A program made the translations under genes and the position numbers. From assembly GCF_005938085.1 (NCBI RefSeq), contig NZ_SMZK01000003.1:124001-188000 (forward strand): 64,000 nt of DNA. The letters are read 5' to 3'. Under the pieces are notes generated by a model. The model saw nothing but the letters and a program-made list of their open reading frames with translations. It ran no database searches and had not been told where the DNA came from. This document shows, one piece after another, positions 11,762 to 21,020 of the stretch (positions are counted from its first letter, which is position 1; each line of letters begins with the position of its first letter). Source of the DNA: Haloterrigena sp. H1. GTDB lineage: Archaea; Halobacteriota; Halobacteria; Halobacteriales; Natrialbaceae.

Positions 11762-12988
11762 TCATAGCACGCCGAACCCGAACTCCGCCATGCCGAAGAC
11801 GGGTCCCCACAGCAGATCGAGTGCGACGCCGACGACGACGGCGGGCAGGAAGTTGTAGATCGTGGCGACGACGGCGGCTCTGGCATCGACAGCAAGCAAC
11901 GGAAACAGCGCGTCGCCGTCCTGAGCGATCGCGTTTGCAGTCAACGCCGAAAAGGGTAATCCGCCCTCGGCGTAAACGCTCGCGAGCAGGATCTGCGGGC
12001 CACAGCCGGGGATCAAACCCACGGCCGCGCCGCCGATCGGGGCCAGCACGCCCGCCGCTGCGGCGAGAGTGGCGACGTTCACGCCCGTCAGCAGTACGGC
12101 GTACTCGTAGACCAGGAAGGCCACGAGCACCCAGACGGTGACGAAGCTGGTTTCCATCGCCGCATGAGTGAGCGTGTCGTAGACCGAGGTAAAGGAGTCT
12201 CGAGCCCGCGCGATCTCCCCTTCACCGACGTAGTGGCGGCCGATCAGGTAGAGGTACAGCGACAACACGGCACCGGCGATGCCGACGACCGTGAACAGGC
12301 CGTCGAAGCCGACGCCGACCTCGAGTGCGACCTCGGGGCCACCCCGAAGCAGGTAGATCGTCCCGAGGACCAGCCCCGCGATGGCGGCTCCCCACCACGC
12401 GACGTGTGCGAGATGCGAGAGTGGGGTGAGAATGCGAGAGCGACGATCCGGCCCTGTCTCGTGGGCGTGAGTTGGAGCGGGTCCGCAGTAGTCGTGGGCC
12501 GGATTCGGTGTGACACCGCCGTTGACGGCGGTACCGCCGTCGGGTCGTGCAGCAGGCGAGAGTCGCGCGACGGCGGCGTCGACCCGCGAGACGCCGAGGC
12601 CGACGGAGTCGACGAGATACCCCGTCATAACGGAGGCCGCGAAGGCGACGGCGTAGGCGTACAGCGCGGCCTCGGGCGCGAGCGCGAGGATGACGAAAGC
12701 CGAGTCGCCGGCGGTCGCGCCCAGCGTCGCGACGACGGTCCCGAAGCTGACCGTCCCGCGGACGTACAGCGGCATGACGACGATCGCACCGCCACAGCCC
12801 GGCGTCAGTCCGAGCAGGCCGCCGAACAGCACCTGCAAGCGCTCGTTGTCCTCGATGGCGGCGATGAGCGCACCGTCAGTGCGATACTGGACCAGTCCGA
12901 ACGCGAGCACCGTCACCGCGACGAACGCGCTCACCTGCACGTAGCCGTCCCGAAGCGACGCGAGGAGGACGTCTAGCAGTTCGTTCAT
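11762..12988 (-). CDS. Putative manganese/heavy-metal exporter, 10-TM
   Basis: A 408-residue integral membrane protein with two similar halves, each having about five helices and a GxTPGCGG/GLIPGCGPQ motif (LLGLTPGCGGAIVVMPLY near 58-75; AVGLIPGCGPQILLASVY near 320). A His/Cys-bearing cytoplasmic linker (HDYCGPAPTHAHE) joins them. This matches the ArsP_2 family annotated as putative manganese transporter. Function in export is family knowledge, not proven. A perfect palindrome sits 39 bp before the ATG (13027-13042), suggesting metal-dependent repression. The last 23 codons are repeated at 10639-10708. Confidence 0.82.
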   Translation of the reverse strand: MNELLDVLLASLRDGYVQVSAFVAVTVLAFGLVQYRTDGALIAAIEDNERLQVLFGGLLGLTPGCGGAIVVMPLYVRGTVSFGTVVATLGATAGDSAFVILALAPEAALYAYAVAFAASVMTGYLVDSVGLGVSRVDAAVARLSPAARPDGGTAVNGGVTPNPAHDYCGPAPTHAHETGPDRRSRILTPLSHLAHVAWWGAAIAGLVLGTIYLLRGGPEVALEVGVGFDGLFTVVGIAGAVLSLYLYLIGRHYVGEGEIARARDSFTSVYDTLTHAAMETSFVTVWVLVAFLVYEYAVLLTGVNVATLAAAAGVLAPIGGAAVGLIPGCGPQILLASVYAEGGLPFSALTANAIAQDGDALFPLLAVDARAAVVATIYNFLPAVVVGVALDLLWGPVFGMAEFGFGVL

Positions 12989-13026
12989 GGCACCTCACTC
13001 GTCATTCGATCGATGGTGACCCAAGG

Positions 13027-13042
13027 TTTAGACATGTCTAAA
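13027..13042. promoter_or_regulatory. Palindromic operator upstream of the metal exporter
   Basis: TTTAGACATGTCTAAA is a perfect 16-bp palindrome placed where the promoter of the gene starting at 12988 should be. Its form (TTTAGnnnnnnCTAAA) resembles sites of DtxR/MntR-type metalloregulators. The match with a metal exporter makes that assignment attractive, but it is inference. Confidence 0.55.
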
Positions 13043-13166
13043 AGAAGCTTTAGTACCATACGATAAATAGCTGCTGGTGGCGTCTGCCGATGTGACTCGA
13101 GGGCGTGATTTCCCCTACAGTCAACTACCGATACCGTCGAATCACGGAAAAGACGACCGTCCGGCC

Positions 13167-14504
13167 CTACTCGTGATGATCGTTCACGGACTCGTGGCCG
13201 TCACGCAGGTGTTCGATCGCGTGGAGTTCGACCACGGGGAAGATCTTGGCGACGGTGAGGAAGAACAGACAGACCATGCCGATCGTCCCGAGGATCGACA
13301 AGACCTCGATCAACCCTGGGACGTAGACGCCTGGAACGGCCTCGTAGATGTCGAAGGTGGGGTGTAAGAACCCCTCGACGACGAACAGGACTTTCTCGAG
13401 GATCGTTGCGGTGAGGACGGCGAGGCCGGCGACGACGGCCCGCCGCTTGGTGAACAGCGCCGGCCGGATCGACTGGGCGAAAATGTACGACAGCGTCAGG
13501 AAGACCAGCGACATCGACGTGAGGTAGATGGGATTGGTAGCTCTGGCGAGGGCTGCGATGGTCAGGTCGATGGGGGCTTTGAAGAGGCCAGTGATGTTCT
13601 GCTGGAGTTGCAGCCACAAGAACAGCAGACAAAAGAACCCGAGCCAGAGCAACAGTCCGCGGAAGATGTCGTCAGTGATGATGTGATCCCAATCGTACGC
13701 GCGCCGGAACGCGAACGAGAGGAGGATCACGCCGCTGATCGCCGACGTAAGCGCGATCGTGAGGAACTGTGGGCCCTGCACACCGCCGAACCAGGTCGGA
13801 TAGTTCGGCAACACGGCGAACAGCCACGGGATGACGCCACCGTGGAGCAACAGCGGCGCCATGATAATGATCGCGAGCGCGATCCACCAGACCATGCGCT
13901 CGATGATCGCGTCTTCTTTTTTCGTGTAGCCGATCGTCATGACCCGATAGATCGGATCGAGCCGATCGGGCAGCTGATCGCGCAGCCGGGCCACGTCGTA
14001 TCGAAGCGTGAGCCCGAGATAGGTCGCCGTCAACACGAAGTAGGCCGTGATGACGGTCACGTCCCACACCAGCGGCGAGCCGTGGACCGTGATGTGGTAG
14101 TGGCCGATGACGCTGGTGACCATTCGATCGGGCCGACCGAGGTGGACGATAATATAGAAGCCCGCCGCGGAGAGCCCGCTGATCGTCAGCAATTCGGCGA
14201 GGCGCGCGACCGGCATGTACCGGTCCATCCCCAGCAGCCGAACGGCGGCCGAGAGGATGATCCCGCCGTGGGCGATCCCGACCCACCAGATGAACGCGCC
14301 GATGTAGATCCCCCACGTGGCGCCACCGCCGCTGCCCCAGTCACCGAGGGCAGTGACGACTAACCCCTCCTGAAGCTGGTAGGCCCACCCCACGAGAAAG
14401 GCGACGAACGCCAGCCCCGCGATGGCGACCATGACGAAGTACGTTGTCGATGTCGATCCGATCGGTCGCAGGATGTCGGCCTCGCTCGGCGTTTTCGTCC
14501 CCAT
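13167..14504 (-). CDS. nrfD: NrfD/PsrC-family membrane subunit
   Basis: A 445-residue protein with about ten membrane helices, related to NrfD/PsrC quinone-reactive subunits of molybdoenzyme and polysulfide-reductase complexes. Family features include FIWWVGIAHGGIILSA near 70, the conserved HLGRP segment, and FTKRR near the C-terminal third. I used the second ATG (MGTKTPS); an upstream ATG would add six residues. These subunits normally sit beside an iron-sulfur protein and a catalytic subunit; none is present on either side, so the partner must be elsewhere. Confidence 0.88.
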   Translation of the reverse strand: MGTKTPSEADILRPIGSTSTTYFVMVAIAGLAFVAFLVGWAYQLQEGLVVTALGDWGSGGGATWGIYIGAFIWWVGIAHGGIILSAAVRLLGMDRYMPVARLAELLTISGLSAAGFYIIVHLGRPDRMVTSVIGHYHITVHGSPLVWDVTVITAYFVLTATYLGLTLRYDVARLRDQLPDRLDPIYRVMTIGYTKKEDAIIERMVWWIALAIIIMAPLLLHGGVIPWLFAVLPNYPTWFGGVQGPQFLTIALTSAISGVILLSFAFRRAYDWDHIITDDIFRGLLLWLGFFCLLFLWLQLQQNITGLFKAPIDLTIAALARATNPIYLTSMSLVFLTLSYIFAQSIRPALFTKRRAVVAGLAVLTATILEKVLFVVEGFLHPTFDIYEAVPGVYVPGLIEVLSILGTIGMVCLFFLTVAKIFPVVELHAIEHLRDGHESVNDHHE

Positions 14505-14992
14505 CGTGCTACAGGATTTCACACCGTCGTCCCACTTGCGTCCGTGCGGTGCATTTGCAAGGTCGTGACTTGATACGGTGTTAGCACCGCTACCGTGTGA
14601 ATTTTACCTGGGTTTGTATATTGTGATCCCAGTTCGTCGAATCGGACCAGCGACCGTTCCCGTTTCAGTCCGTCCGCAGAGCGAGACCACCAGCGAGCGA
14701 TATCCATCTTCGATCCGACCCTGCTCTCCTCGCGGGGACTCACCATCACAGCAGAGAACAAGTGGACACTGCGGGTAGCCAGTAGTGCCAGCTGAACCGA
14801 GTGACACACCGATCGCAGGGTTCGTGGTTCGTGCTCACGTCGTCGCTCCGAACCGCCCTTCCATCGGGCGATCGGGTATGCAGTGACGGTCAGTGGCTAC
14901 TATGGCCGCTGGTCGAGCCGCCCTGTTTGAACGACAGTCGCAACGTCGGAATCACCGTCCGCTCCTGACGGTATTCGATTTGCCAGGCACCG
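14505..14992. other. Intergenic, no gene seen
   Basis: Nearly 490 bp between nrfD and the first acetyltransferase gene. Open frames of 60-96 codons exist but lack haloarchaeal codon bias and start context. A short inverted word (acggtgttagcaccgct, about 14576-14592) is the only local structure I noticed. No RNA gene was recognised. Confidence 0.45.
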
Positions 14993-15475
14993 TTACAGCT
15001 CGAGCGTATAGACCACCTCTCGACGCTTTTCGCCGCCGATTTCGACGTCGTCCTCGTCGGTCGGCTCGAAGCCGTGGGTCTCGTAGAACTCTCGGCCGCC
15101 CTCGTTCGAGGCGAGGTCGATCGCGCGCATCCGCTCCATGTTGAAGTCCTGTAAGTCTTCGCGCAGCCGCTCGTACAGCGCGGTGCCGATGCCCTCGTTC
15201 TGGTGATCCGGATGGACGGACATACGCAGGACATCGCCCTCGTCCTCGGAGACGACGCCGTGGGTAAAGCCGACGATCTCACCGTCCGCTTCTGCAACGA
15301 GGAACGCCGTGCCGGGTTTCGTCAGTGCCGTCTCGAGTGCCTCGTCGCTGTACCACTCCTCGATCGTCTCGTCGATCGTCTCGGCTGTGAGTTCGTCGTA
15401 GGTGTCGTGCCAGGTCTCGCGGGCGACGGCTCTGATTCGGTCGCGGTCGTCGTGGCTCGCTGGTCGTATCTCCAT
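14993..15475 (-). CDS. GNAT-family N-acetyltransferase (first of a tandem pair)
   Basis: A 160-residue single-domain acetyltransferase: beta-1 MEIRPASHDD, acetyl-CoA loop in HPDHQNEGIGTALYERL (Q/RxxGxG/A form) near 95, and the final MRAIDLASNEGGREFYETHGF typical of the fold. I used MEIRP as start because the upstream ATG would add a hydrophobic tail not shared by the paralogue. The next gene upstream (15595-16074) is a close paralogue, so the pair arose by tandem duplication. The substrate cannot be read from the sequence. Confidence 0.9.
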   Translation of the reverse strand: MEIRPASHDDRDRIRAVARETWHDTYDELTAETIDETIEEWYSDEALETALTKPGTAFLVAEADGEIVGFTHGVVSEDEGDVLRMSVHPDHQNEGIGTALYERLREDLQDFNMERMRAIDLASNEGGREFYETHGFEPTDEDDVEIGGEKRREVVYTLEL

Positions 15476-15594
15476 ACTGAGTGGTACGACAGCGAGTAGC
15501 AAAGGAGTTACACCATCTCAGTTAGGTGCCAGTAGCATCGGCCAGGCCCCAGTCCGGAACCGATCGCGACTGGAGTGGTCGCGATGACGACGCG

Positions 15595-16074
15595 CTACGC
15601 GATGTCGTGCGTGTAGACGGCTTCAGGGTAGTACTCGCCGTCGATCTCGACCTCACCCTCGTCGGTCTGTTCGAAGCCAAGTCTCTCGTAGAACGCGCGG
15701 CTGGCATCGTTAAACGCGAAGTCGAACGATCTGACGCGATCGACGTCGTAGGATTCGATTTCCGCCATCAGCCGCTCGTGGAGAGCCGACCCGATCCTCT
15801 CGCCTTGATGATCCGGGTGGACGTACAGCCGAAGAATGTCAGCTTTGTCGCCCTGTGCAACGGCATGGGTAAAGCCGACGAGTTCGTCATCGTCTACCGC
15901 GACGAGGACGACCGTGCCGGGTGCCTCGAGCGGCATCGAGTCGTCGGTGTACCAGTTGTCGACGGTCCGGTCAATCATGTCGGCCTCGAGTTCGTCGTAG
16001 GTGGCGTGCCAGGTCTCGCGGGCGACGGCTCTGATCGCCTCGAAGTCGTCGGGTGTCGCGGATCGAATGTCCAT
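15595..16074 (-). CDS. GNAT-family N-acetyltransferase (second of a tandem pair)
   Basis: 159 residues, aligned end to end with the protein at 14993: MDIRSATPDDFEAIRAVARE, the TWHATYDEL segment, the CoA loop HPDHQGERIGSALHERL and the C-terminal ASRAFYERLGF. The glycine of the CoA loop is kept. Both genes run on the minus strand 119 bp apart, and this one is upstream. Activity as an acetyltransferase is very likely; the substrate is unknown. Confidence 0.9.
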   Translation of the reverse strand: MDIRSATPDDFEAIRAVARETWHATYDELEADMIDRTVDNWYTDDSMPLEAPGTVVLVAVDDDELVGFTHAVAQGDKADILRLYVHPDHQGERIGSALHERLMAEIESYDVDRVRSFDFAFNDASRAFYERLGFEQTDEGEVEIDGEYYPEAVYTHDIA

Positions 16075-16177
16075 ACCTCATCATTGAATGTCGGGTATAA
16101 ATAACTCCTTGCCAGAAACGGGGGTATCCCACAAATTGGCACTCGACAGCCACGTCACTACTGCCACCGATTGGGTC

Positions 16178-16474
16178 TCACTCGCGAACCGTAAATCCCC
16201 GATCACGCAGGAGATCGGGAACGCGGTCGCGGTGGTCGCCTTGCAGTTCGATTCGGCCATCGTCGACCGTGCCACCGGTCCCCAGCGCGCTCTTGAGCGC
16301 CGACGCGGTCGATTTGAGGTCCGACTGCGGAAGGTCGAACCCCTCGATGATCGTCACCGGCTTGTCGTAGCGTCGTTTTTCGATCCGTAACGAGAGCGCC
16401 TGTTCGGCGGTCTCGAGGTCACCCTGCCTGTCCAGTTCCTCGAGCAGGTCGTCGAGATCGTCTTCGTCTGCCAT
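16178..16474 (-). CDS. Translation initiation factor aIF1 (SUI1 family)
   Basis: 98 residues. The acidic N-terminal third (MADEDDLDDLLEELDRQGD) leads into the SUI1 domain: IEKRRYDKPVTIIEGFD, then LKSALGTGGTVDDGRIELQG and HRDRVPDLLRDRGF. aIF1 acts in start-codon selection on the small ribosomal subunit. The long frame upstream of this ATG is not coding by composition, and the family starts near here. A dispersed palindromic repeat lies 82 bp upstream. Confidence 0.93.
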   Translation of the reverse strand: MADEDDLDDLLEELDRQGDLETAEQALSLRIEKRRYDKPVTIIEGFDLPQSDLKSTASALKSALGTGGTVDDGRIELQGDHRDRVPDLLRDRGFTVRE

Positions 16475-16555
16475 ATAGTCACATGGATGTGGGCGGGGAT
16501 AGTCCTGTCCCTGCTGTCGCAATCGATCGGCCATCGATCGGCCTTGTGACTGTCT

Positions 16556-16640
16556 CATACGGACTCCTGTCAGTTGGTGCCGGCGCACCCGCGACCCGTG
16601 CTGTGGGTGCGCCGGGACATCGGGACAGCAGACCGCATCA
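16556..16640. repeat. Dispersed palindromic repeat, family 1, copy A
   Basis: Starts catacggactcctgtcag and ends ggacagcagaccgcatc; the arms are imperfect inverted repeats (ATACGG-CT-CTGTC). A GC-rich internal inverted word (ggcgcaccc / gggtgcgcc) strengthens the fold. Related copies lie at 23055, 37975, 35123 and 28262. Confidence 0.75.
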
Positions 16641-16844
16641 GGGCCGTGGCAGTTGTCACAACCGTATGGGACGTCGTTTGTTGGTGTCACTGACGATTCT
16701 GATGGCACGACGGCTCTGTGACCAGTGTAGTCGTGCCGATAGCATCCAGCCATGATCGACTGTCGAGAGCGCGTGAGTCTCACCGCTACCGGCAGTAATG
16801 TTAATGCTTGTACATGCCAAACGCCTAGACAAGGGGAGGCAGAG

Positions 16845-16985
16845 ATGGGAGTCCTCAAAACACTACGCAGGAAAGCTGACGATACAGGGCTGTACGAGTG
16901 CCGAAACTGCGGGGCAAAGCTCGCGCCCGACCTCGAGCGGTGCTCGAACTGTAACTCGCGGGAGATCGCTCATTACGAGTTTTGA
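16845..16985 (+). CDS. 46-aa zinc-ribbon protein
   Basis: MGVLKTLRRKADD, then two CxxC knuckles (YECRNCGAK and ERCSNCNSR), ending AHYEF. This is a complete single zinc-ribbon micro-protein of the kind common in haloarchaea. I used the ATG at 16845, preceded by GGGGAGG, rather than the upstream ATG in the same frame because the extra 31 residues are not haloarchaeal in composition. The target is unknown. Confidence 0.8.
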   Translation: MGVLKTLRRKADDTGLYECRNCGAKLAPDLERCSNCNSREIAHYEF

Positions 16986-17086
16986 GCGATCCAATCCGCC
17001 GATCCCGCACAATCGTTCGCGACACACTCATGCACTGTCTACGAGCGGCCGCGCTGATATCCCGTCGTGAGACGGTTCCGGCCGCC

Positions 17087-18829
17087 TCAGAGTCGCGACT
17101 TGATCGTCTCCGCGGTCTTCTCGCCGACCCCCTCGACGCTCTGCAGGTCCTCACGGCTTGCCTCGCGAACGTTCTCGACGCTCCCGAAGCGCCCCAGTAG
17201 CCGCTTTCGGGTCTCGGGACCGACCCCCTCGACGTCGTCTAACACCGTCTTCACCTCGTCGCGGACCGTCTGGTGGTACTGCACCGCAAATCGGTGGGCC
17301 TCGTCGCGCACGCGCTGCAAGAGATGTAGATGGGGTGCATCGCGCGGCCACGCAAATTCCCGGTCTGACGTGATCACGCGCTCTTCGGCTTTCGCCAGCG
17401 CGACCGCCGGCACGTCCCAGCCCACCGCAACGAGCGCGTCGCGGGCGGCCTCGAGCTGTCCCTCCCCACCGTCGATCAACACGAGGTCGGGGTCCGGCCT
17501 GTCGTCACGGCCCTCGACGGCACGGCGGGCGCGCCACTCGAGCAAGGCGCGCATGTTGTCGTAGTCGTCGTTCTGGTCGGTGAGCTTCTTCCGTCGGTAC
17601 TCGCTTTTCTCGGCGCTGCCGTCGACGAAGGTGACGTTACTGCCGACCGCCGCCGTTCCCTGGGCGTGGCTCACGTCGAAGCCCTCGATCCGGCAGGCTG
17701 CGTCGAGGTCGAGCGCGTCCGCGAGCATGCCACACTCGTCGCGCCGACCGACGTTTCGCCGGGCGTTTTTCAGCGCGAGGTCGACGAGTTTGGCCTCCCG
17801 GCCGGCCCCCGGGACGCGAACTGCGACGCCCTCGGTCTCGAGCCACGACGTGACTTCCGCGTCGCCGTGGCGTTCGGGCAACAGAAGGGCGTCGGGGAGC
17901 TCTCGTTCGGCGTAATACTGAACGATAAAGGCTGCCAGAACGGCTGGAACGCTGTCGCCGTCCACCGACGAACCGGGGGCCTCGAGCGTGTGCCGATCCC
18001 GGTCGACCAGCTTGCCGTTTTCGGCGCGCAGGCGGGCGACGGTGGCATCGTCGCCCTTGATGGCGACGCCGAGAACGTCGACGGCTCGCTCGTCGCCGAC
18101 CGACTGGACCGCCTCGCCGCCCTCGCCGTGGAACGCGTCGACAGTCTGGAGTCGATCGCGCAGGTTCGCCGCGCGCTCGAAGTTCTGGCCCTCAGCGGCG
18201 GCTTCCATCTCTCGGCGCAGTGGGTCGGCAAGGATTCCGGTCTCACCCTCGAGGAAGCGTTCGACGGCGGTGACGTCCTCGCGGTAGCTCGCGAGATCGA
18301 TCTCGCGGGTACACGGGGCGGTACACAGCCCCATCTCGTAATCCAGACACGGTCGGTCCCGGCCCGCGTACTTGTGGTCCGAACAGCCCCGAATCCCGTA
18401 GGTCTCGCGCAGCGCCTTCACGACGGTCTCGACCTGTCGTTTGCTGGTGTAGGGACCGAAGACGGTCGCCGACTCGTCGGGATCGCGAGTGATCTCGATC
18501 CGTGGCGCGTCGTGGGCGGTCACCTGAACCATTGGATACGACTTGTCGTCTTTCAGCCGGACGTTATAGCGGGGCTGGTGGCGCTTGATCAGGTTCGCCT
18601 CGAGCAACAGCGCCTGCGTCTCGGTGTCGGTGACGGCGATCTCGACGTCGTCGGCCCGATCGACCATCCGCTCGATTCGCGCGCTGCGCGGGTCAGCGTA
18701 GGATCGGACCCGGTCACGGAGGTCGACCGCTTTCCCGACGTACAGCGTCGTCCCATCCTCCCGGAACTGGTAGACGCCGGGCTCTCGCGGCAGCGATCCG
18801 GCGCGCTCGCGAACCCCATCGGCGTTCAT
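17087..18829 (-). CDS. uvrC: Excinuclease ABC subunit C
   Basis: 580 residues, the dual-incision nuclease of nucleotide excision repair. Domains in order: GIY-YIG nuclease ([19 protein letters not shown] near residue 15-35), the cysteine-containing region with [19 protein letters not shown] near 150, the UVR motif ([17 protein letters not shown] near 210), the RNase H-like endonuclease domain with IEGFDVSH and VLIDGG, and two HhH motifs ([29 protein letters not shown]). I placed the start at [11 protein letters not shown]; the frame extends further but that part is not conserved-looking. uvrA and uvrB are not in the window. Confidence 0.95.
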   Translation of the reverse strand: MNADGVRERAGSLPREPGVYQFREDGTTLYVGKAVDLRDRVRSYADPRSARIERMVDRADDVEIAVTDTETQALLLEANLIKRHQPRYNVRLKDDKSYPMVQVTAHDAPRIEITRDPDESATVFGPYTSKRQVETVVKALRETYGIRGCSDHKYAGRDRPCLDYEMGLCTAPCTREIDLASYREDVTAVERFLEGETGILADPLRREMEAAAEGQNFERAANLRDRLQTVDAFHGEGGEAVQSVGDERAVDVLGVAIKGDDATVARLRAENGKLVDRDRHTLEAPGSSVDGDSVPAVLAAFIVQYYAERELPDALLLPERHGDAEVTSWLETEGVAVRVPGAGREAKLVDLALKNARRNVGRRDECGMLADALDLDAACRIEGFDVSHAQGTAAVGSNVTFVDGSAEKSEYRRKKLTDQNDDYDNMRALLEWRARRAVEGRDDRPDPDLVLIDGGEGQLEAARDALVAVGWDVPAVALAKAEERVITSDREFAWPRDAPHLHLLQRVRDEAHRFAVQYHQTVRDEVKTVLDDVEGVGPETRKRLLGRFGSVENVREASREDLQSVEGVGEKTAETIKSRL

Positions 18830-18855
18830 CGGCGGCCCTACGGAGCGGGGCGGTT

Positions 18856-19536
18856 TCAGCCTGACTCCTCGAGATCGATCCGTCCGTACTCGCCGGCACG
18901 TCCCTCGCGCGCCGCCGTCGAGTCCGATCCCGGCCGAATCGCAGCCTCGAGATCCGCGACCGGCTCGGACTCGAGGTCGGCCCCGGAAACGGGGATCACG
19001 AGGTCCTCGCCACCGCTGACGCGCACGACGAGCAATCGTGCGCGCGAGCGGACGTAGTAGCCCACGAAGCCGACGGCGACGACGAACGCAGCGACGCCGA
19101 CGAGGAGGATGCTCCATTCGAGGGCCACGAGTGCCATCTCGACCGCTGCGAGGACGGTTTCGACGAACCCGACGACGAGACCGGAGCCGGGCAGGGGGGC
19201 GATCCCCTCGGGATCGGCGGCCGGAGCGACCGACGAGAAGCCGACGCTGGTCGCCATCTCGACCGCGGCAAGGCCGGCGAACGCGGCGACGATCCCGGCA
19301 CAGAGGACGGCCAGTCGCTGTGACGTTTCGACGGTTACGGTCCCGACGTTAGGCCGGTCGACGTGACGGAAGTCCGGCCCCGCAGTGTGGGGAACGAACG
19401 CCAGCACGCGCTGGGTCGTGACGACGATCGTCGCGCGCTCGAGATCGATGCGGTGTTCGACGCGCTCCCCGTCGTAACACAGTTCGTCGACGCGATCGCG
19501 CCACTCGTCGATGCGGTCGATCCGGCGTCCAGCCAT
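18856..19536 (-). CDS. Membrane protein with PH-like N-terminal domain
   Basis: About 226 residues from the second ATG ([12 protein letters not shown]). The first 70 residues ([25 protein letters not shown]) look like a bacterial PH-type strand set; two hydrophobic hairpins follow ([40 protein letters not shown]), then a second cytoplasmic strand set and an acidic tail. It lies directly upstream of uvrC, 26 bp away on the same strand, so they may share a transcript. I know no function for it. Confidence 0.75.
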   Translation of the reverse strand: MAGRRIDRIDEWRDRVDELCYDGERVEHRIDLERATIVVTTQRVLAFVPHTAGPDFRHVDRPNVGTVTVETSQRLAVLCAGIVAAFAGLAAVEMATSVGFSSVAPAADPEGIAPLPGSGLVVGFVETVLAAVEMALVALEWSILLVGVAAFVVAVGFVGYYVRSRARLLVVRVSGGEDLVIPVSGADLESEPVADLEAAIRPGSDSTAAREGRAGEYGRIDLEESG

Positions 19537-19703
19537 CGGTCGTCGTCTCCCGTCCACTGCCGATCACCAAGTACCTCGGGGCTCGTTCAGCCGTGTATGT
19601 GTGTCGTTCGCGCGTGTACGGTCGTCGTTCGCACCCGTAGGCTGCCCCTTCGAGGCGGCGCGAACGCGGTACATTCTCGGTGCTCGACCCCAAACCGCGG
19701 GCT

Positions 19704-19973
19704 ATGAGCGACTCGACGGTGCAGTGCTGGCTGGTCGAACGGGAACTGGGCGACCGCGATTTCGTCACGCTGGTCTACGCGACGCCGGACGGCTCGCGCT
19801 ATCAGCAGCGCCAGCGGTCCTCGACGGCGTTGCGGACCGGCCCACAGGTCACCGCAGCGGTCGAGATTCCCGAGGACGAACTCGAGGCGGTGCCCGACGA
19901 GGAAACCCGCGAACGCTACGCCACGGAAGTCGACCGAACCGCCGAGCGATACGATCCCGACGATCCGATCTGA
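19704..19973 (+). CDS. Conserved haloarchaeal hypothetical protein, 89 aa
   Basis: MSDSTVQCWLVERELGDRDF, then VTLVYATPDGSRYQQRQRS and an acidic C-terminus EETRERYATEVDRTAERY. Composition and codon use are clearly haloarchaeal. The ATG at 19704 gives a protein starting MSDS; the in-frame ATG 24 bp upstream gives an unlikely basic leader. It is transcribed divergently from the membrane gene at 18856. No function can be assigned. Confidence 0.75.
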   Translation: MSDSTVQCWLVERELGDRDFVTLVYATPDGSRYQQRQRSSTALRTGPQVTAAVEIPEDELEAVPDEETRERYATEVDRTAERYDPDDPI

Positions 19974-20087
19974 CCTACGGCGTCCGCTCGGAACCCCGAA
20001 TCCGACCGTTGACGAACTGAAACAGATGAATTCAGCCGCGGTTCGAGTGGCACAAATCTTATCGGGCACGGCTCCGACCACACAGCC

Positions 20088-21020
20088 ATGCCCGCTATCA
20101 CAGTCGACGAGCTGACCAAGCGGTTCGGTCAGACCGTCGCACTCGAAACGCTCTCCTTCGAGGTCGAGGACGGCGAGGTGTTCGGCTTCCTCGGGCCGAA
20201 CGGTGCCGGGAAGTCGACGACGATCAACGTCCTCCTCGATTTCGTCCGTCCGACGTCGGGTTCGGCCAGCGTCCTCGGCATGGACGCCCAGCGACAGAGC
20301 CGGGAGATCCGCCAGCGAACAGGCGTGCTCCCCGAAGGTGTCGAGCTGTACGACCGGCTCACCGCCCGCCAGCACCTCGAGTTCGTCATCGACTCGAAAA
20401 ACGCCGCCGACGACCCCGAAGCGCTGCTCGAGCGCGTCGGGCTGGTCGACGCGCTCGACCGGAAGGCCGGCGGCTACTCGAAAGGGATGGCCCAGCGGCT
20501 CATGCTCGCGATGGCGCTGGTCGGCGAGCCGGACCTGCTGATCTTGGACGAGCCCTCCACCGGCCTCGACCCCAACGGAGCCCGCGAAATGCGCGAGATC
20601 GTCCGCGAAGAGAACGAACGCGGTGCGACCGTCTTCTTCTCGAGTCACAGCATGGAACAGGTCGAGGCGGTCTGTGACCGGGTCGGCATTCTGCGTGACG
20701 GCCAGATGGTCGCCGTCGACTCCGTCGAGGGACTGCGAGACTCCCTCGGGGACGGCACGACGCTGCGGGTCACCGTCGACCGGATCGACGACGACACCAT
20801 GCAGGCAGTCCGCTCGCTGCCCGACGTGGCCGACGCCACCGTCGACGACCGCGAGCCACCGATGATCGTCGCCACCGTCGACGGCTCGAAGACGGCCGTC
20901 CTCTCGGCACTCGAGGACCACGGCGTCGAGGTCCGTGACTTCGAGACGACCGAAGCCTCGCTCGAGGACGTCTTCCAGTCGTACACGACCGGCGCGGAGA
21001 CGGAGGTGCATGCGCAATGA
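20088..21020 (+). CDS. ABC transporter ATP-binding protein
   Basis: 310 residues with all ABC motifs: Walker A GPNGAGKSTT at about 38-47, signature YSKGMAQRL near 130, Walker B LLILDEPSTGLDP near 150, H-loop FSSHS. The C-terminal 80 residues are the extra domain seen in CcmA/NatA/NosF-type exporters. It overlaps the permease by 4 bp (ATGA), so the two are cotranslated as one exporter. A TATA-like box (aatcttatc, about 20055) lies about 25 bp ahead. The substrate is unknown. Confidence 0.93.
   Translation: MPAITVDELTKRFGQTVALETLSFEVEDGEVFGFLGPNGAGKSTTINVLLDFVRPTSGSASVLGMDAQRQSREIRQRTGVLPEGVELYDRLTARQHLEFVIDSKNAADDPEALLERVGLVDALDRKAGGYSKGMAQRLMLAMALVGEPDLLILDEPSTGLDPNGAREMREIVREENERGATVFFSSHSMEQVEAVCDRVGILRDGQMVAVDSVEGLRDSLGDGTTLRVTVDRIDDDTMQAVRSLPDVADATVDDREPPMIVATVDGSKTAVLSALEDHGVEVRDFETTEASLEDVFQSYTTGAETEVHAQ

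Noticed and set aside
14519..14809. Minus-strand frame of 96 codons in the gap before nrfD
   Set aside because: No start context and no acidic bias; overlaps the nrfD start region.
16178..16858. Extended 226-codon frame for the aIF1 gene
   Set aside because: The first 128 residues run through the palindromic repeat and are not conserved-looking; the SUI1 family starts at MADEDD.
19587..21017. 476-codon minus-strand frame opposite the ABC ATPase
   Set aside because: The plus strand has every ABC motif and the overlap with the permease; the minus frame is its complement.
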